Assembly: GCA_027698105.1 (NCBI GenBank)
Contig: JAQERH010000002.1
Coordinates: 90,110 to 154,109 of the forward strand
Direction of reading: 5' to 3'
Source: Lachnospiraceae bacterium AM93-12TA
GTDB lineage: Bacteria > Bacillota > Clostridia > Lachnospirales > Lachnospiraceae
DNA: 64,000 bases
Positions 51,755 to 61,443 of this stretch are shown one piece after another; the stretch's first letter is position 1; each line of letters opens with the position of its first letter. The position numbers and the translations under genes were made by a program. The notes under the pieces were generated by a model. It was not told where the DNA came from and did no database searches. It saw nothing but the letters and a program-made list of their open reading frames with translations.

Positions 51755-52252
51755 CTATCTGGTGTAGCCTCTGAGGCTTAAAATTTCTTCCTGTTTCTTC
51801 TCCATCACAAGGCGCTCGCCGTCTTCCATATGATCATAGCCGCATAAATGAAGCATACTGTGAGCAATTAAAAATGCCAGCTCTCTGGCCTGGGAATGAC
51901 CGTACTTTTCCGCCTGCTCCTCCACCTTGTCCACGGAAATGACAATATCGCCCAGCAGAAGTTCCCCTGTTTCCAGGTTAAAATAGTCCTCAGCCATTTC
52001 CTCCAGGCGTTCAAAATCAGAAGGTGTCTCATAATCTCCCATCGGAAAAGATAGTACGTCTGTAGCCCTGTCAATACCTCTGAACTCCTGATTAATTCGG
52101 TGAATTTCCTTATCATCCGTCAGAAGCACATTTACCTCCGCCTCATAAGGACATTTCTCGTAGTCCAGCGCAGCTGTCACAACTTCTCTAACGATCTCCT
52201 CATAGGGAAGATCCAGCTTTTTTTCTGCCTCATATTCAATATTAATTGTCAT
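51755..52252 (-). CDS. ybeY: Endoribonuclease YbeY
   Basis: A 165-residue protein with the start at 52252 (MTINIEYEAEKK) because AGAGGAAC is upstream. The zinc motif HSMLHLCGYDH near residue 127 is complete, and TDVLSFPMGD is typical. It matures 16S rRNA 3' ends and degrades defective ribosomes. It overlaps the end of phoH, its usual partner, by 11 bases. Confidence 0.97.
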   Translation of the reverse strand: MTINIEYEAEKKLDLPYEEIVREVVTAALDYEKCPYEAEVNVLLTDDKEIHRINQEFRGIDRATDVLSFPMGDYETPSDFERLEEMAEDYFNLETGELLLGDIVISVDKVEEQAEKYGHSQARELAFLIAHSMLHLCGYDHMEDGERLVMEKKQEEILSLRGYTR

Positions 52253-53252
52253 GTCTGTTCCTCTTTTTCGTCTGTATTTGCCTCTGGGACGGGCTGTTCT
52301 TTTTCTCGTACTCCTCATAAGCCTCCACTATTTTCTGCACCAGCGGATGGCGTACTACGTCTGAACTGGTCAGATAGCAGAAACTGATATCGTCAATTTT
52401 TTTCAGCACCCGGATAGCAGTATCCAGTCCCGACACAGCTCCTGCCGGAAGATCCTTCTGGGACTGATCTCCTGTAATGATCACCTTTGAACCGAAACCG
52501 ATTCTCGTCAGAAACATTTTCATCTGAGCCGGCGTCGTATTCTGAGCCTCATCCAGAATAATAAAAGCATTGTCCAGTGTCCGCCCTCTCATATAAGCCA
52601 GAGGCGCCACCTCAATCAGCCCCTTCTCCGAGTTGTGCAGATAGCTCTCTGCTCCCATAATCTGATACAGGGCATCGTACAGAGGCCTCAGATACGGATC
52701 AATTTTGCTCTGCAGATCTCCAGGCAGAAAGCCCAGCCTCTCTCCCGCTTCAATAGCAGGCCGGGTTAAAATAATCCGTCCCACCTCCCCATTTTTAAAT
52801 GCCTGAATGGCCATAGCCATAGCCAGATACGTTTTTCCTGTTCCAGCCGGACCGATTCCGAACACAATCATCTTCTTCCGGATAGCATCCACATACTGCT
52901 TCTGCCCCAGGGTTTTCGGCTTCACTGGTTTTCCGGTAACCGTACGGCAGATAATATCTCTGTCAATTTCCAGAATCTTATCATCGTTCTCTGTAAAGGA
53001 CAGGGAAATAGCATAGTCTACATTCTGCTCCGCAATGGTATTTCCCCGCTTGGAAAGCTCTATCAGGTTGTTAAATACGCTTTTCGCCTGTCTGACGGCA
53101 TGCTCCGGCCCGATCACTTTAAGCGCCCCATCTCTGGCAATCATCGTCACGTGGAGCGTGCGTTCGATTTTCTTTAAGTACGCGTCAAACTGTCCGCAGA
53201 CATTTCTCTCGTGCTCCATCGGTATATCGATTATAGTCTCTATTACACTCAT
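52242..53252 (-). CDS. phoH: PhoH-family ATPase
   Basis: A 336-residue protein with an N-terminal KH-like part (IERTLHVTMIARDGALKVIG), then Walker A GPAGTGKTYLAMAMA and Walker B AFIILDEAQNTT. PhoH proteins are ATP-driven RNA helicase-like enzymes usually coupled with ybeY. The C-terminus is basic. It follows yqfD by 33 bases, the usual Bacillus order yqfC-yqfD-phoH-ybeY. Confidence 0.96.
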   Translation of the reverse strand: MSVIETIIDIPMEHERNVCGQFDAYLKKIERTLHVTMIARDGALKVIGPEHAVRQAKSVFNNLIELSKRGNTIAEQNVDYAISLSFTENDDKILEIDRDIICRTVTGKPVKPKTLGQKQYVDAIRKKMIVFGIGPAGTGKTYLAMAMAIQAFKNGEVGRIILTRPAIEAGERLGFLPGDLQSKIDPYLRPLYDALYQIMGAESYLHNSEKGLIEVAPLAYMRGRTLDNAFIILDEAQNTTPAQMKMFLTRIGFGSKVIITGDQSQKDLPAGAVSGLDTAIRVLKKIDDISFCYLTSSDVVRHPLVQKIVEAYEEYEKKNSPSQRQIQTKKRNRHDN

Positions 53253-53285
53253 TTTCTGCTGTTTGTCTCCTTTAGACGCTTATTT

Positions 53286-54551
53286 CTATATTCTGTCTTT
53301 CGGCGGCTGAGGTGTTTCCTCTCCTCTGCAGCCGTCTATTTCCCCCTGTCCGGCTGCCTTTTCTTCGACAGGAACCAGAAAGCCAAGCGGCTCCTCCACC
53401 ATCAGTTCCAGCTGGAACTGACAGACAGAATCATTATCTAGTATTGTAACATTATTTTCTATAATTTGTACCCCCTTTTCTATTAATTTTGCCTCTGCCT
53501 GTTTTCTGTATTCTTCCGCCATGCAGGAAAGCTCTGTTTCTGTATAATTCATGGAACAAAGCGCATATTCCTCCGCCCTGATTGTTCCATAAAAAAAAGG
53601 CAGACAAAAGCTCTCTGTAATATGAGCCTGTCTCGTCTCTGCCGTATACGTCCAATCCGTTCCCTTAAAATCCGGCGGCAGCAGAATAAACGTCTTTCCA
53701 AAAAACTGAAAAAAAATTCCTTTTCTGTTCCTGCCTGTAAAGATTTTTTCCTCATGCCAGAGAGGCACACTCTTTTTCTCCACCCGCCTGCGTCGTCCTA
53801 CAATATCAGCGTCTGCCCTGACTGCATGCTCTGATACCACTGTTCCGGCATCATCTGTGATAGGGATACTTCCTCTGACCAGCACCTGCCCTTTTTCTAC
53901 TGTCTCCCCGGGATGCACCATGGGAATACCGCTTCTCACTACGATAGATACAATCTCACCATCCTCTGCCGCCACCAGATCGGCAGGTGTTTTATCCTTC
54001 TCAGCAACCTTTAAAACCACGTCATTTTCTTTCAGGTGAATGAAAAGCCTGGTTCCTTTCAGTCTGGCAGAAACCCAGGTAACGTCCGGGTATCTGCTCC
54101 GAATCCTTCCTTCCAGTTCTTCACAGTCAATTTCTCCCTTGCTTCTTCCGCAGAAAATCTCTTCCTCTTCCAGAAAGTTTAAAAGTTCCTCGTCAGAATG
54201 ACGCAGATTTCCCTGAAATTCGATATCCCAGATAAAGAGAGAGCAGATATATAAAATCAGAAAAAAAGAAAAAAAGCCGGCAGCCCAAAGCTTTCTTTTT
54301 CTGTTTCTGTAAAAAAAGAAGGGCAGTCCCTGCTTTTTCAGCACTTTCAGCCGTATACCGGATTTTTTCGCCAGCGGGCGGCAGGAAAAGAATCCTGCCA
54401 CTGTCATACAGCATTCATATTCATGTTCTGCACAGGAAATATTCCATATCTCAATTTCCCCCTGGCTGCAGAGGTTAAAAAAACGCTCTGGGGAACCGCC
54501 CTGAAGCCTCACTCTTACCATTCCCTCCAGCTCATGCCTGAACCGGTCCAT
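53286..54551 (-). CDS. yqfD: Sporulation protein YqfD
   Basis: A 421-residue protein with the start at 54551 (MDRFRHELEG) because AAGGAGGAG is directly upstream. The N-terminal FNLCSQGEIEIWNI and a membrane helix (about 85-105) precede an external domain (LNFLEEEEIFCGRSKGEIDCEELE) resembling FtsQ/POTRA repeats. Both yqfC and yqfD belong to the mother-cell regulon in Bacillus. Role in spore maturation is known only genetically. Confidence 0.93.
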   Translation of the reverse strand: MDRFRHELEGMVRVRLQGGSPERFFNLCSQGEIEIWNISCAEHEYECCMTVAGFFSCRPLAKKSGIRLKVLKKQGLPFFFYRNRKRKLWAAGFFSFFLILYICSLFIWDIEFQGNLRHSDEELLNFLEEEEIFCGRSKGEIDCEELEGRIRSRYPDVTWVSARLKGTRLFIHLKENDVVLKVAEKDKTPADLVAAEDGEIVSIVVRSGIPMVHPGETVEKGQVLVRGSIPITDDAGTVVSEHAVRADADIVGRRRRVEKKSVPLWHEEKIFTGRNRKGIFFQFFGKTFILLPPDFKGTDWTYTAETRQAHITESFCLPFFYGTIRAEEYALCSMNYTETELSCMAEEYRKQAEAKLIEKGVQIIENNVTILDNDSVCQFQLELMVEEPLGFLVPVEEKAAGQGEIDGCRGEETPQPPKDRI

Positions 54552-54561
54552 GTTCTCCTCC

Positions 54562-54861
54562 TTACAGCGGCTCAAATACCGCAGAGCGGATCAGCCCTGA
54601 CAGAAAAAGCTGCTCCTTGTCATAATAACGGATCGTCAGACAAGTTCCCTCTATCGCCAGACGGCCGTTTTTTCCCTGAAGCTTCAGCGCTGTATCTGTG
54701 TAGAGAACAATACTCCTGTAATTTTCTATCAGAACACCTCTGTTTCCCGTAAAACTCAGGAACATATCTCCCAGCATAACATCCTCCGGGAGATGAAGGG
54801 CTGATACAACCGCTCTTTTCTGCCTGCTGAACAAGTAAGCGCCGCCTTTTTCCATCTTCAT
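54562..54861 (-). CDS. yqfC: Sporulation protein YqfC
   Basis: A 99-residue protein with the YabP/YqfC fold: RKRAV-like basic start, LPEDVMLGDMFLSFTGNRGVLIENY, then LYTDTALKLQGKNGRLAIEG. Start codon choice (54861 or 54855) is uncertain as no strong ribosome-binding site is visible. It is ten bases ahead of yqfD and is likely under the mother-cell sigma factor E. Confidence 0.9.
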   Translation of the reverse strand: MKMEKGGAYLFSRQKRAVVSALHLPEDVMLGDMFLSFTGNRGVLIENYRSIVLYTDTALKLQGKNGRLAIEGTCLTIRYYDKEQLFLSGLIRSAVFEPL

Positions 54862-54879
54862 ACTCAATATATGAAAAAA

Positions 54880-54941
54880 GCCAGGCTGCTTATGCCTGGG
54901 CGGTTTATATAAAAGCGAACGAGGAAAAAATTTCCTCGTTC
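54880..54941. repeat. Two hairpins downstream of rpsU
   Basis: CCAGGC-TGCTTAT-GCCTGG (about 54881-54899) is followed on the minus strand by six U and can act as a terminator. Next to it is a perfect 11-bp hairpin, GAACGAGGAAA/TTTCCTCGTTC (54917-54927 and 54931-54941). A third copy of its right arm at 54959-54971 allows an alternative 13-bp pairing with 54917-54929. Confidence 0.7.
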
Positions 54942-54988
54942 CACCAAAGTCACCGGAATTTTTCCTCGTTCACAAGAGAAGAATTCAC

Positions 54989-55021
54989 AAAAAATCCCCG
55001 ACTGTAAAAGCCGGGGATTTT
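54989..55021 (-). terminator. rpsU terminator
   Basis: Ten-base arms AAAATCCCCG (54991-55000) and CGGGGATTTT (55012-55021) are followed on the minus strand by six U. It starts 8 bases after the rpsU stop codon. Confidence 0.9.
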
Positions 55022-55028
55022 GTCTTGA

Positions 55029-55205
55029 TTAATTGTATTTACGTTTTCTAGCAGCTTCAGATTTCTTTTTACGTCTAACGCTTGGTTTTTCGTAATGCTC
55101 TCTCTTGCGAATCTCCTGCTGAATACCAGCCTTTGCACAGTTTCTTTTGAATCTGCGTAAAGCGCTGTCTAAACTTTCGTTATCTTTAACGATTACATTT
55201 GACAT
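55029..55205 (-). CDS. rpsU: 30S ribosomal protein S21
   Basis: A 58-residue basic protein ([19 protein letters not shown], then [20 protein letters not shown] and a Lys/Arg-rich end RKRKYN). It matches the whole S21 family. S21 binds near the anti-SD of 16S rRNA and helps start translation. Because it is so short it could easily be missed; a 62-aa frame overlapping it on the same strand is spurious. AGGTG lies 7 bases upstream. It has its own promoter and terminator and stands alone. Confidence 0.98.
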   Translation of the reverse strand: MSNVIVKDNESLDSALRRFKRNCAKAGIQQEIRKREHYEKPSVRRKKKSEAARKRKYN

Positions 55206-55286
55206 AGCTCACACCTAACCTCCCTTCAGTTGTGTAATAAGTGCATATTAATACAACTGTTTGGGCATTTTTTTAGCACTGTTATG

Positions 55287-55314
55287 ATTATACCATAAAT
55301 CCTATATTCGTCAA
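55287..55314 (-). promoter_or_regulatory. rpsU promoter
   Basis: On the minus strand TTGACG (55314-55309) and TATAAT (55292-55287) are separated by 16 bases, about 80 bases upstream of the rpsU start. This leaves a leader of roughly 70 nucleotides. Confidence 0.8.
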
Positions 55315-55380
55315 CAGGATTTTTATGTTTTTTGCAATTTTTTTTAGATTTTGTCGTCTGACCTTTGCTCTCAGGCCTTT

Positions 55381-58020
55381 TTACTGGATCTGGGAGGTGA
55401 TTACCTCTTCTGCTTTCTTCAGAGCGTCCTCTACGCCTGCCGGATTCTTTCCTCCGGCCTGAGCCATATTCGGACGTCCGCCGCCGCCGCCGCCAACTAA
55501 GGAGGCAATTGCCTTGATTAAGTTTCCAGCATGAGCGCCCTTCTTCTGAGCCTCATCTGTAGCGGAAGCCATCAGGTTTACCTTACCATCCTGAACAGAG
55601 GCAAGGAGAACCACACCTTCTCCCAGCTTCTCTTTTAACTGGTCTCCCAGATTTCGTAAACCGTTCATGTCTACGCCGTCTACCTTAGCAGCCAGGAACT
55701 TCACGCCGTTTACTTCCTTCACCTGGTTCATGACATCGCCCAGAGAGTCGTTGGCCAGCTTGCTCTTTAACTTCTCATTTTCAGAGTGAAGCGCCTTAAT
55801 CTCGTCAAGCATAGTCTGAAGCTTGTCGTGAAGAGCAGCCGGAGTTGTCTTTACAAGCTTGGCTGCCTCATGAAGCTCCTCCTCCATCTCATGGTAGTAG
55901 TTCATCAGACCTGTGCTGGTAAGAGCTTCGATACGTCTTACTCCTGCCGCAATTCCTGCCTCAGAAATAATCTTAAATGCAGAGATGGTGCTGGTGTTCG
56001 GTACATGGGTTCCGCCGCAAAGCTCAGTGGAGAAATCTCCCATCTTTACTACGCGGACACTGTCGCCGTACTTCTCTCCGAAAAGAGCCATAGCTCCCGT
56101 CTTCTTTGCCTCATCCAGGCTCATAATATCTGTCACAACTGGAAGAGATGCAGCAATCTCATCGTTTACCATCTTCTCTACCTTGGCAATCTCCTCTGGA
56201 GTCATAGCAGAGAAATGTGTAAAGTCAAAACGGAGTCTGTCGCTTGCAACAAGGGATCCTGCCTGCTCTACATGGGTTCCCAGAACAGTACGCAGAGCCT
56301 TGTGGAGCAGATGAGTTGCAGAATGGTTTCTGCCTGTCAGCTCACGGTTTTCCTTATTTACCTCAAGAGTTGCCAGATCTCCCACCTTGAACATGCCCTT
56401 TGTGACAGTTCCCACATGGCCGACCTTTCCTCCCTGAAGCTTAATTGTATCCTTCACCTCAAACTCGCCGCCCTCTGTGCGGATCACACCGATATCTGCC
56501 TGCTGTCCGCCCATGGTAGCGTAGAATGGGGTTTCCTTCACAATAATTGTTCCGTTCTGGCCGTCTGTAAGGGCCTCTGCCAGCTCATCCTCTGTAGTGA
56601 GAACAGTAATCTCAGACTGATGAGTCAGTCTGTCATAGCCTACAAACTCTGTTGTAACAGAAGGATCGATGGACTGGTAAACAGTCACGTCCGCTCCCAT
56701 GTAATTTGTAGTCTTTCTGGCTGCTCTCGCTGTCTCCTTCTGTTTCTGCATACAGGAAGCAAAACCTTCCTCGTCTACAGAAAGATTTTTCTCCTCCAGA
56801 ATTTCCTTTGTCAGGTCAACCGGGAAGCCATAGGTATCATAGAGCATGAAAGCGTTTTCTCCGGAAAGCACTTTCTCCCCCTTCTTTGCCATCTCTGCTT
56901 CCATCTCACTTAAAATGGACAGTCCCTGGTCAATGGCCTTATTGAACTTGTCCTCTTCCTCTGTGAGAACCTTGAAAATCATTGTTTTCTTTTCATCTAA
57001 CTCTGGATATCCATCCTTGGAAAGCTCGATTACAGTCTTGCAGAGCTCTGCTAAGAACTTGCCCTCAATACCCAGCTTTCTGCCGTGACGGGCTGCACGT
57101 CTTAACAGTCTTCTGAGTACATAGCCCCGTCCCTCGTTGGAAGGCATAATTCCATCTGAAATCATGAATGTACAGGACTTAATGTGGTCTGTCACAATAC
57201 GCAGAGATACGTCTGTCTCGTGATCCTTCTGGTATTCCTTTCCTGCCAGAGCGCATACTCTGTCAAGGAGGGCCTTGTTTGTATCAATGGTAAAGAGAGA
57301 ATCCACGTCCTGCACAATGACAGCCAGACGCTCCAGTCCCATACCTGTATCAATATTTTTGTGCTCCAGCTCTGTGTAGTTGCCGTGTCCGTCATTGTTA
57401 AACTGAGAGAACACGTTATTCCATACCTCAATATAGCGGTCACACTCACAGCCTACTGTACATCCCGGCTTTCCGCAGCCATATTTCTCGCCGCGGTCAT
57501 AGTAAATCTCAGAACATGGGCCGCAGGGTCCTGCGCCGTGCTCCCAGAAATTATCCTCTCTTCCGAAGCGGAAAATACGTTCTGCCGGGATTCCCATTTC
57601 TTTATTCCAGATCTCAAACGCCTCATCGTCATTTTCAAAAATAGACGGATACAGACGATCTGGATCCAGTCCTACTACCTCTGTTAAGAATTCCCAGGAC
57701 CAGTGAATCGCTTCTGTCTTGAAGTAATCTCCAAAGGAGAAGTTTCCAAGCATCTCAAAGAATGTACCGTGGCGGGCTGTCTTTCCAATATTTTCAATGT
57801 CGCCGGTACGGATACATTTCTGACATGTGGTTACACGATTTCTCGGCGGAATTTCCTGGCCTGTAAAGTATGGCTTTAAAGGCGCCATACCAGAATTAAT
57901 AAGCAGCAAGCTGTTATCATTATGCGGAACCAGAGAAAAGCTCTTCATCGCCAGATGTCCCTTGCTCTCAAAAAATTCCAGGAACATCTTTCTCAGTTCG
58001 TTTACACCGTATTTTTCCAC
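55381..58020 (-). CDS. alaS: Alanyl-tRNA synthetase
   Basis: An 879-residue protein from GTG with AGGAGG upstream. It has the catalytic core (NELRKMFLEFFESKGH, INSGMAPLKPYFTG), the editing domain with HSATHLLHKALR and CGGTHVPNT (zinc ligands), a coiled coil (EEELHEAAKLVKTTP) and the C-Ala domain ending in GGGGGGRPNMAQAGG. Full length. It charges tRNA-Ala and clears Ser/Gly errors. No T-box leader was recognised upstream. Confidence 0.98.
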   Translation of the reverse strand: MEKYGVNELRKMFLEFFESKGHLAMKSFSLVPHNDNSLLLINSGMAPLKPYFTGQEIPPRNRVTTCQKCIRTGDIENIGKTARHGTFFEMLGNFSFGDYFKTEAIHWSWEFLTEVVGLDPDRLYPSIFENDDEAFEIWNKEMGIPAERIFRFGREDNFWEHGAGPCGPCSEIYYDRGEKYGCGKPGCTVGCECDRYIEVWNNVFSQFNNDGHGNYTELEHKNIDTGMGLERLAVIVQDVDSLFTIDTNKALLDRVCALAGKEYQKDHETDVSLRIVTDHIKSCTFMISDGIMPSNEGRGYVLRRLLRRAARHGRKLGIEGKFLAELCKTVIELSKDGYPELDEKKTMIFKVLTEEEDKFNKAIDQGLSILSEMEAEMAKKGEKVLSGENAFMLYDTYGFPVDLTKEILEEKNLSVDEEGFASCMQKQKETARAARKTTNYMGADVTVYQSIDPSVTTEFVGYDRLTHQSEITVLTTEDELAEALTDGQNGTIIVKETPFYATMGGQQADIGVIRTEGGEFEVKDTIKLQGGKVGHVGTVTKGMFKVGDLATLEVNKENRELTGRNHSATHLLHKALRTVLGTHVEQAGSLVASDRLRFDFTHFSAMTPEEIAKVEKMVNDEIAASLPVVTDIMSLDEAKKTGAMALFGEKYGDSVRVVKMGDFSTELCGGTHVPNTSTISAFKIISEAGIAAGVRRIEALTSTGLMNYYHEMEEELHEAAKLVKTTPAALHDKLQTMLDEIKALHSENEKLKSKLANDSLGDVMNQVKEVNGVKFLAAKVDGVDMNGLRNLGDQLKEKLGEGVVLLASVQDGKVNLMASATDEAQKKGAHAGNLIKAIASLVGGGGGGRPNMAQAGGKNPAGVEDALKKAEEVITSQIQ

Positions 58021-58114
58021 GTTGTTTCCTCCTGCCTTACACTAAGTAAGTAATATTTTTATTCATTCGTATATCCTATCACAGGAATATGTGATTTTCA
58101 AGGTTTTAACAGGG

Positions 58115-58141
58115 AAAAGGCGAAGAAAATCTCCGCCTTTT
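58115..58141 (-). terminator. Terminator of the LprI-domain gene
   Basis: Eight-base arms AAAAGGCG (58115-58122) and CGCCTTTT (58134-58141) surround an 11-base loop. On the minus strand the T-containing arm precedes CCCTG, so the U-tract is part of the stem. Confidence 0.65.
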
Positions 58142-58155
58142 TCTGTCTGCTTATT

Positions 58156-59055
58156 TTATTTTTCTTCTGGGATTTCCTCCTGAGGCAGATAGCTGCCATA
58201 GTCTTCCAGCAGTTCATAGGCCCGCTTCTTCGTAGATTCAGCCAGGGAAGCTGTATGTTCCAGCCCCTCCAGCGTACCTCCGCTGTAACGGGAGGACACC
58301 TTCTTGGCATCAGCGTCACGTTTTTTAATCCACGCCTTCTCCTCTTTCCTCAGCTCATCGGCCTCCGCCTCATCCATATTTCCAATGATATCCTGATAAA
58401 TCCTGTTCAGCAGATCATCCCAGATCTTCAGTTCATAATCTGCCAGGTTCAGGTAGGACCAGGTACTGGTATCTGTCTCTGCACTTTTCAGCTTTTTGAT
58501 GGAAGCCTCTGCACCGTCAAGTTCCCGTCCATATGCCTGTGCCGTCACCTGTTCCTTTTCTGCCTCCATCTGGTTCTCCGTCTCTGACGCAGGAGAGATC
58601 AAAGCCTCTGAAGATGCTGTCACTCCGGTCTTCTGGAGAGACTTCGCAGAAACAGCTGTTTCTGCTGTCGTATCAGCCATCTGGCTGCTGCCTTCCTGAC
58701 AGCTTTCCTCTTCTCCTTCTCTCTCCAAAGCAGTTTCCTCTGATGCAGAATCCCTCGGTTCCGTGCCACTTGGCACTGTATCTTTTATTTCCTCTGTTTT
58801 CGGTGCAGCCGTTTCCTCCTTATCGAAAGCAAATGCTCCTTCATACGCACTGCCCTCAGGGTATTTTGGCTCGATACGGGGGGGGGTATCTGAACCGACC
58901 TGCCCCGTCTTCAGTTCATACTCTTCTGACGCCGTCTGCTCCTGCACACCGGTTCCCTGTACGGTTCCAGACACAAAGCGCTTCACCTGAACTGTCACCA
59001 GCATTCCAAATATGCAGATACAAACTATGGCGGTAATAAATTCCCTCTTCTTCAA
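58156..59055 (-). CDS. Membrane-anchored LprI-domain protein
   Basis: A 299-residue protein from TTG with AAAGGAT upstream. One N-terminal membrane helix (about 7-24) is followed by a Glu/Ser/Ala-rich extracytoplasmic linker and a C-terminal LprI (DUF1311) domain (about 200-290) with LNLADYELKIWDDLLNRIYQ, EKAWIKKRDADAKK, GGTLEGLEH and the Arg/Leu-rich last helix. LprI-type domains bind lysozyme or other wall enzymes. A run of nine C lies in the linker. Confidence 0.82.
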   Translation of the reverse strand: MKKREFITAIVCICIFGMLVTVQVKRFVSGTVQGTGVQEQTASEEYELKTGQVGSDTPPRIEPKYPEGSAYEGAFAFDKEETAAPKTEEIKDTVPSGTEPRDSASEETALEREGEEESCQEGSSQMADTTAETAVSAKSLQKTGVTASSEALISPASETENQMEAEKEQVTAQAYGRELDGAEASIKKLKSAETDTSTWSYLNLADYELKIWDDLLNRIYQDIIGNMDEAEADELRKEEKAWIKKRDADAKKVSSRYSGGTLEGLEHTASLAESTKKRAYELLEDYGSYLPQEEIPEEK

Positions 59056-59191
59056 ACCGACCCATCCTTTAATCTTTTCCTGATATCAATAACATATCAT
59101 AATTTCCCATGAAAAGGAAGCGTCAGAAGAAAGACGTAATATTTTGTAAGGGAACCTTAATATTTTTCTGTTTTCGCCGAATTTTCAAATT

Positions 59192-59665
59192 TTAAACTCC
59201 TGGATCCTCCAGCAGATGATCTCCATCTGCTGCCGAGGTAGCCAGAAAATCACAGCGTTCATTTTCCGGGTGTCCATTGTGCCCCTTAACCCAGATCCAT
59301 GTGATCTGATGGGACTTTGCAGCTTCCAGCAGGCGTTTCCACAAATCTATATTTTTCACCGGTTCATTTTTTCCACGCTTCCAGCCTTTCTTGATCCAGT
59401 TGTCCAGCCAGTGCTGATTAAAGGCATCTACCAGGTATTTGGAATCTGAATACAGCTCCACCTGGCAGGGGCGGTTTAATGCCTCCAGGCCCGCAATAGC
59501 TGCCATCAGCTCCATCCTGTTGTTAGTTGTCCGCCTGTAACCGGCCGACAGTTCTTTCACATGAAGCTGTCCCTTTCCATCTGTATAATGAAGCACGGTT
59601 CCAAAGCCGCCTGGGCCGTCTGGATTGCCTCTGGCTGCTCCGTCTGTGTAAATCTCTACTTTCAA
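59192..59665 (-). CDS. rnhA: Ribonuclease HI
   Basis: A 157-residue protein. The TTG start at 59665 was chosen because AAGGAGAC precedes it and the family begins here ([19 protein letters not shown]). The catalytic acids are D in YTDGAARG, E in NRMELMAA, D in YSDSKYLVD and D near the end in ENERCDFLA. It cuts the RNA strand of RNA-DNA hybrids. Confidence 0.95.
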   Translation of the reverse strand: MKVEIYTDGAARGNPDGPGGFGTVLHYTDGKGQLHVKELSAGYRRTTNNRMELMAAIAGLEALNRPCQVELYSDSKYLVDAFNQHWLDNWIKKGWKRGKNEPVKNIDLWKRLLEAAKSHQITWIWVKGHNGHPENERCDFLATSAADGDHLLEDPGV

Positions 59666-59693
59666 CTGTCTGTCTCCTTCTATGTGTATTCTG

Positions 59694-61301
59694 TTACCGA
59701 TCCCATTTGTCGCAGAGAGAATTGATCTGATCGGCAAATTTCGCTAAATCTTTATTGGCTCCTCCCTCATTATGCATCACTACCCGGCGCAGGCGATCCA
59801 CAGCTGCCAGAAGTCTTGCAAAGACTCCGCTGGCCCGTTTGGTGGCATCTCTCTCGTCCTCACGGCGGAGCGGAATTCCCTTTGTAATCACTTCAAATTT
59901 TTCTTCAGCCAGGTTATAAACTGTTCCGCTGAACGGTGCAAAAGCAGGAATGCCATGCTCCTCATTCAGTTTTTTTGCAAAGGAATCGCAGACATCATCG
60001 TCTCCGTGAACAACGAATACCTGCTTCGGTTTATCCATAAAGCTTGTAATAAAGCGGATCAGACCATCCTGATCTGCATGGCCGCTGATACCCTCTATCT
60101 TTTCGATATGCGCTTCCACATCGATAGTCTCGCCAAACAGCTTTACCTCTTTCTTCCCTTCAATAATACTCCTTCCTAGGGTTCCTATGGCCTGATAGCC
60201 TGCAAACAGAATGGTGCATTCCGGCCTCCAGAGATTGTGCTTCAGATGATGGCGGATACGTCCGGCGTCACACATGCCGGCAGCTGAAATAATAACTTTC
60301 GGTTTTGTGTCAAAGTTGATGGCAACCGAGTCCTCACTGCTGACAGACAGCTTTAACCCCTTAAAGGAGAGCGGGTTAATTCCTTTTTTCACAAGTTCCT
60401 TCGTCTCCTCGTTATAGCAGTCCAGCATGTTATTCTTAAAGACCTGGGTAGCCTCCACTGCCAGAGGACTGTCCACATACACATCAAAATCTCCGTGTCC
60501 TGTTACAAGGCCCTCTTCTTTAATCCGTCGGATATAATAGAGCACCTCCTGTGTACGGCCTACAGCAAACGCAGGAATTACCACATTTCCGCCTCGATCC
60601 AGGGTCTCCTGGATGACTCTTGCAAATTCCTCGATATGTTCCGCTGAATGCTTGTGAAGCCGATTTCCATAGGTAGACTCCATCACGACATAATCAGCCT
60701 GGGCAATATACTGGGGATTTCGAATCAGCGGTTTATTGAGATTTCCGATATCGCCGGAAAATACAATTTTCTTTGAGCATCCGTCTTCTGTCAGCCACAC
60801 CTCGATAAAAGCAGAGCCTAACAGATGTCCAGCATCTGTAAACCGGATTTCCACTCCTTCTGCCAGACGGATAATTTCATTATAGCCGCAGGGCACAAAA
60901 TGTTTCAGAACTCCTTCAGCATCTGCCATGGTATAGAGAGGCGGTTCCTGAGGGCGGCCCGCTCTCTTTGCCTTTCTGTTTTTCCACTCAGCTTCCGATT
61001 CCTGAATGTGGGCACAGTCTTTCAGCATAATGTTACAGAGATCACAGGTGGCACGAGATGCCATAATCTGTCCGGAAAAGCCTCTTGCAAAAATCAGAGG
61101 AAGAAGCCCTACATGATCAATGTGGGAATGCGTGATCAGCACATAATCAATGTCACCGTAGCTGACCGGCAGCTCTGCATTTTCATATTTGTTGGATCCC
61201 TGTTCCATTCCGCAGTCAATGAGTATTTTAAGGCCGCAGGCCTCAAGGTAATGGCAGCTTCCTGTAACCTCATGTGCCGCTCCAATAAACATCAGCTTCA
61301 T
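59694..61301 (-). CDS. Beta-CASP metallo-beta-lactamase ribonuclease
   Basis: A 535-residue protein with the MBL zinc motif [35 protein letters not shown] and, further on, the beta-CASP part ([34 protein letters not shown]) ending in [14 protein letters not shown]. The RNA-specificity motif identifies a ribonuclease or exonuclease of the YsdC/CPSF-73 kind. It is separated from RNase H by the proposed TTG start of the latter (59665). Confidence 0.93.
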   Translation of the reverse strand: MKLMFIGAAHEVTGSCHYLEACGLKILIDCGMEQGSNKYENAELPVSYGDIDYVLITHSHIDHVGLLPLIFARGFSGQIMASRATCDLCNIMLKDCAHIQESEAEWKNRKAKRAGRPQEPPLYTMADAEGVLKHFVPCGYNEIIRLAEGVEIRFTDAGHLLGSAFIEVWLTEDGCSKKIVFSGDIGNLNKPLIRNPQYIAQADYVVMESTYGNRLHKHSAEHIEEFARVIQETLDRGGNVVIPAFAVGRTQEVLYYIRRIKEEGLVTGHGDFDVYVDSPLAVEATQVFKNNMLDCYNEETKELVKKGINPLSFKGLKLSVSSEDSVAINFDTKPKVIISAAGMCDAGRIRHHLKHNLWRPECTILFAGYQAIGTLGRSIIEGKKEVKLFGETIDVEAHIEKIEGISGHADQDGLIRFITSFMDKPKQVFVVHGDDDVCDSFAKKLNEEHGIPAFAPFSGTVYNLAEEKFEVITKGIPLRREDERDATKRASGVFARLLAAVDRLRRVVMHNEGGANKDLAKFADQINSLCDKWDR

Positions 61302-61443
61302 ATAACCCTCTCCTCTCCAAATGCCTCTCTCCCGCCAGAATATAAGCTTCCGGCGGAATTCAGCGCCCGGATTTTCGCAGTGAATGCGAAAACCGGTATG
61401 CGCGATGATATAGTGCCTGCTTTGCAGTCATTATATCATAGAC

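Noticed and set aside
54950..55138. A 62-codon minus-strand frame
   Set aside because: It overlaps rpsU in another frame; the S21 sequence is unmistakable.
55786..56913. A 375-codon frame on the plus strand
   Set aside because: It is antisense to alaS, a certain gene, has no ribosome-binding site and resembles no protein.
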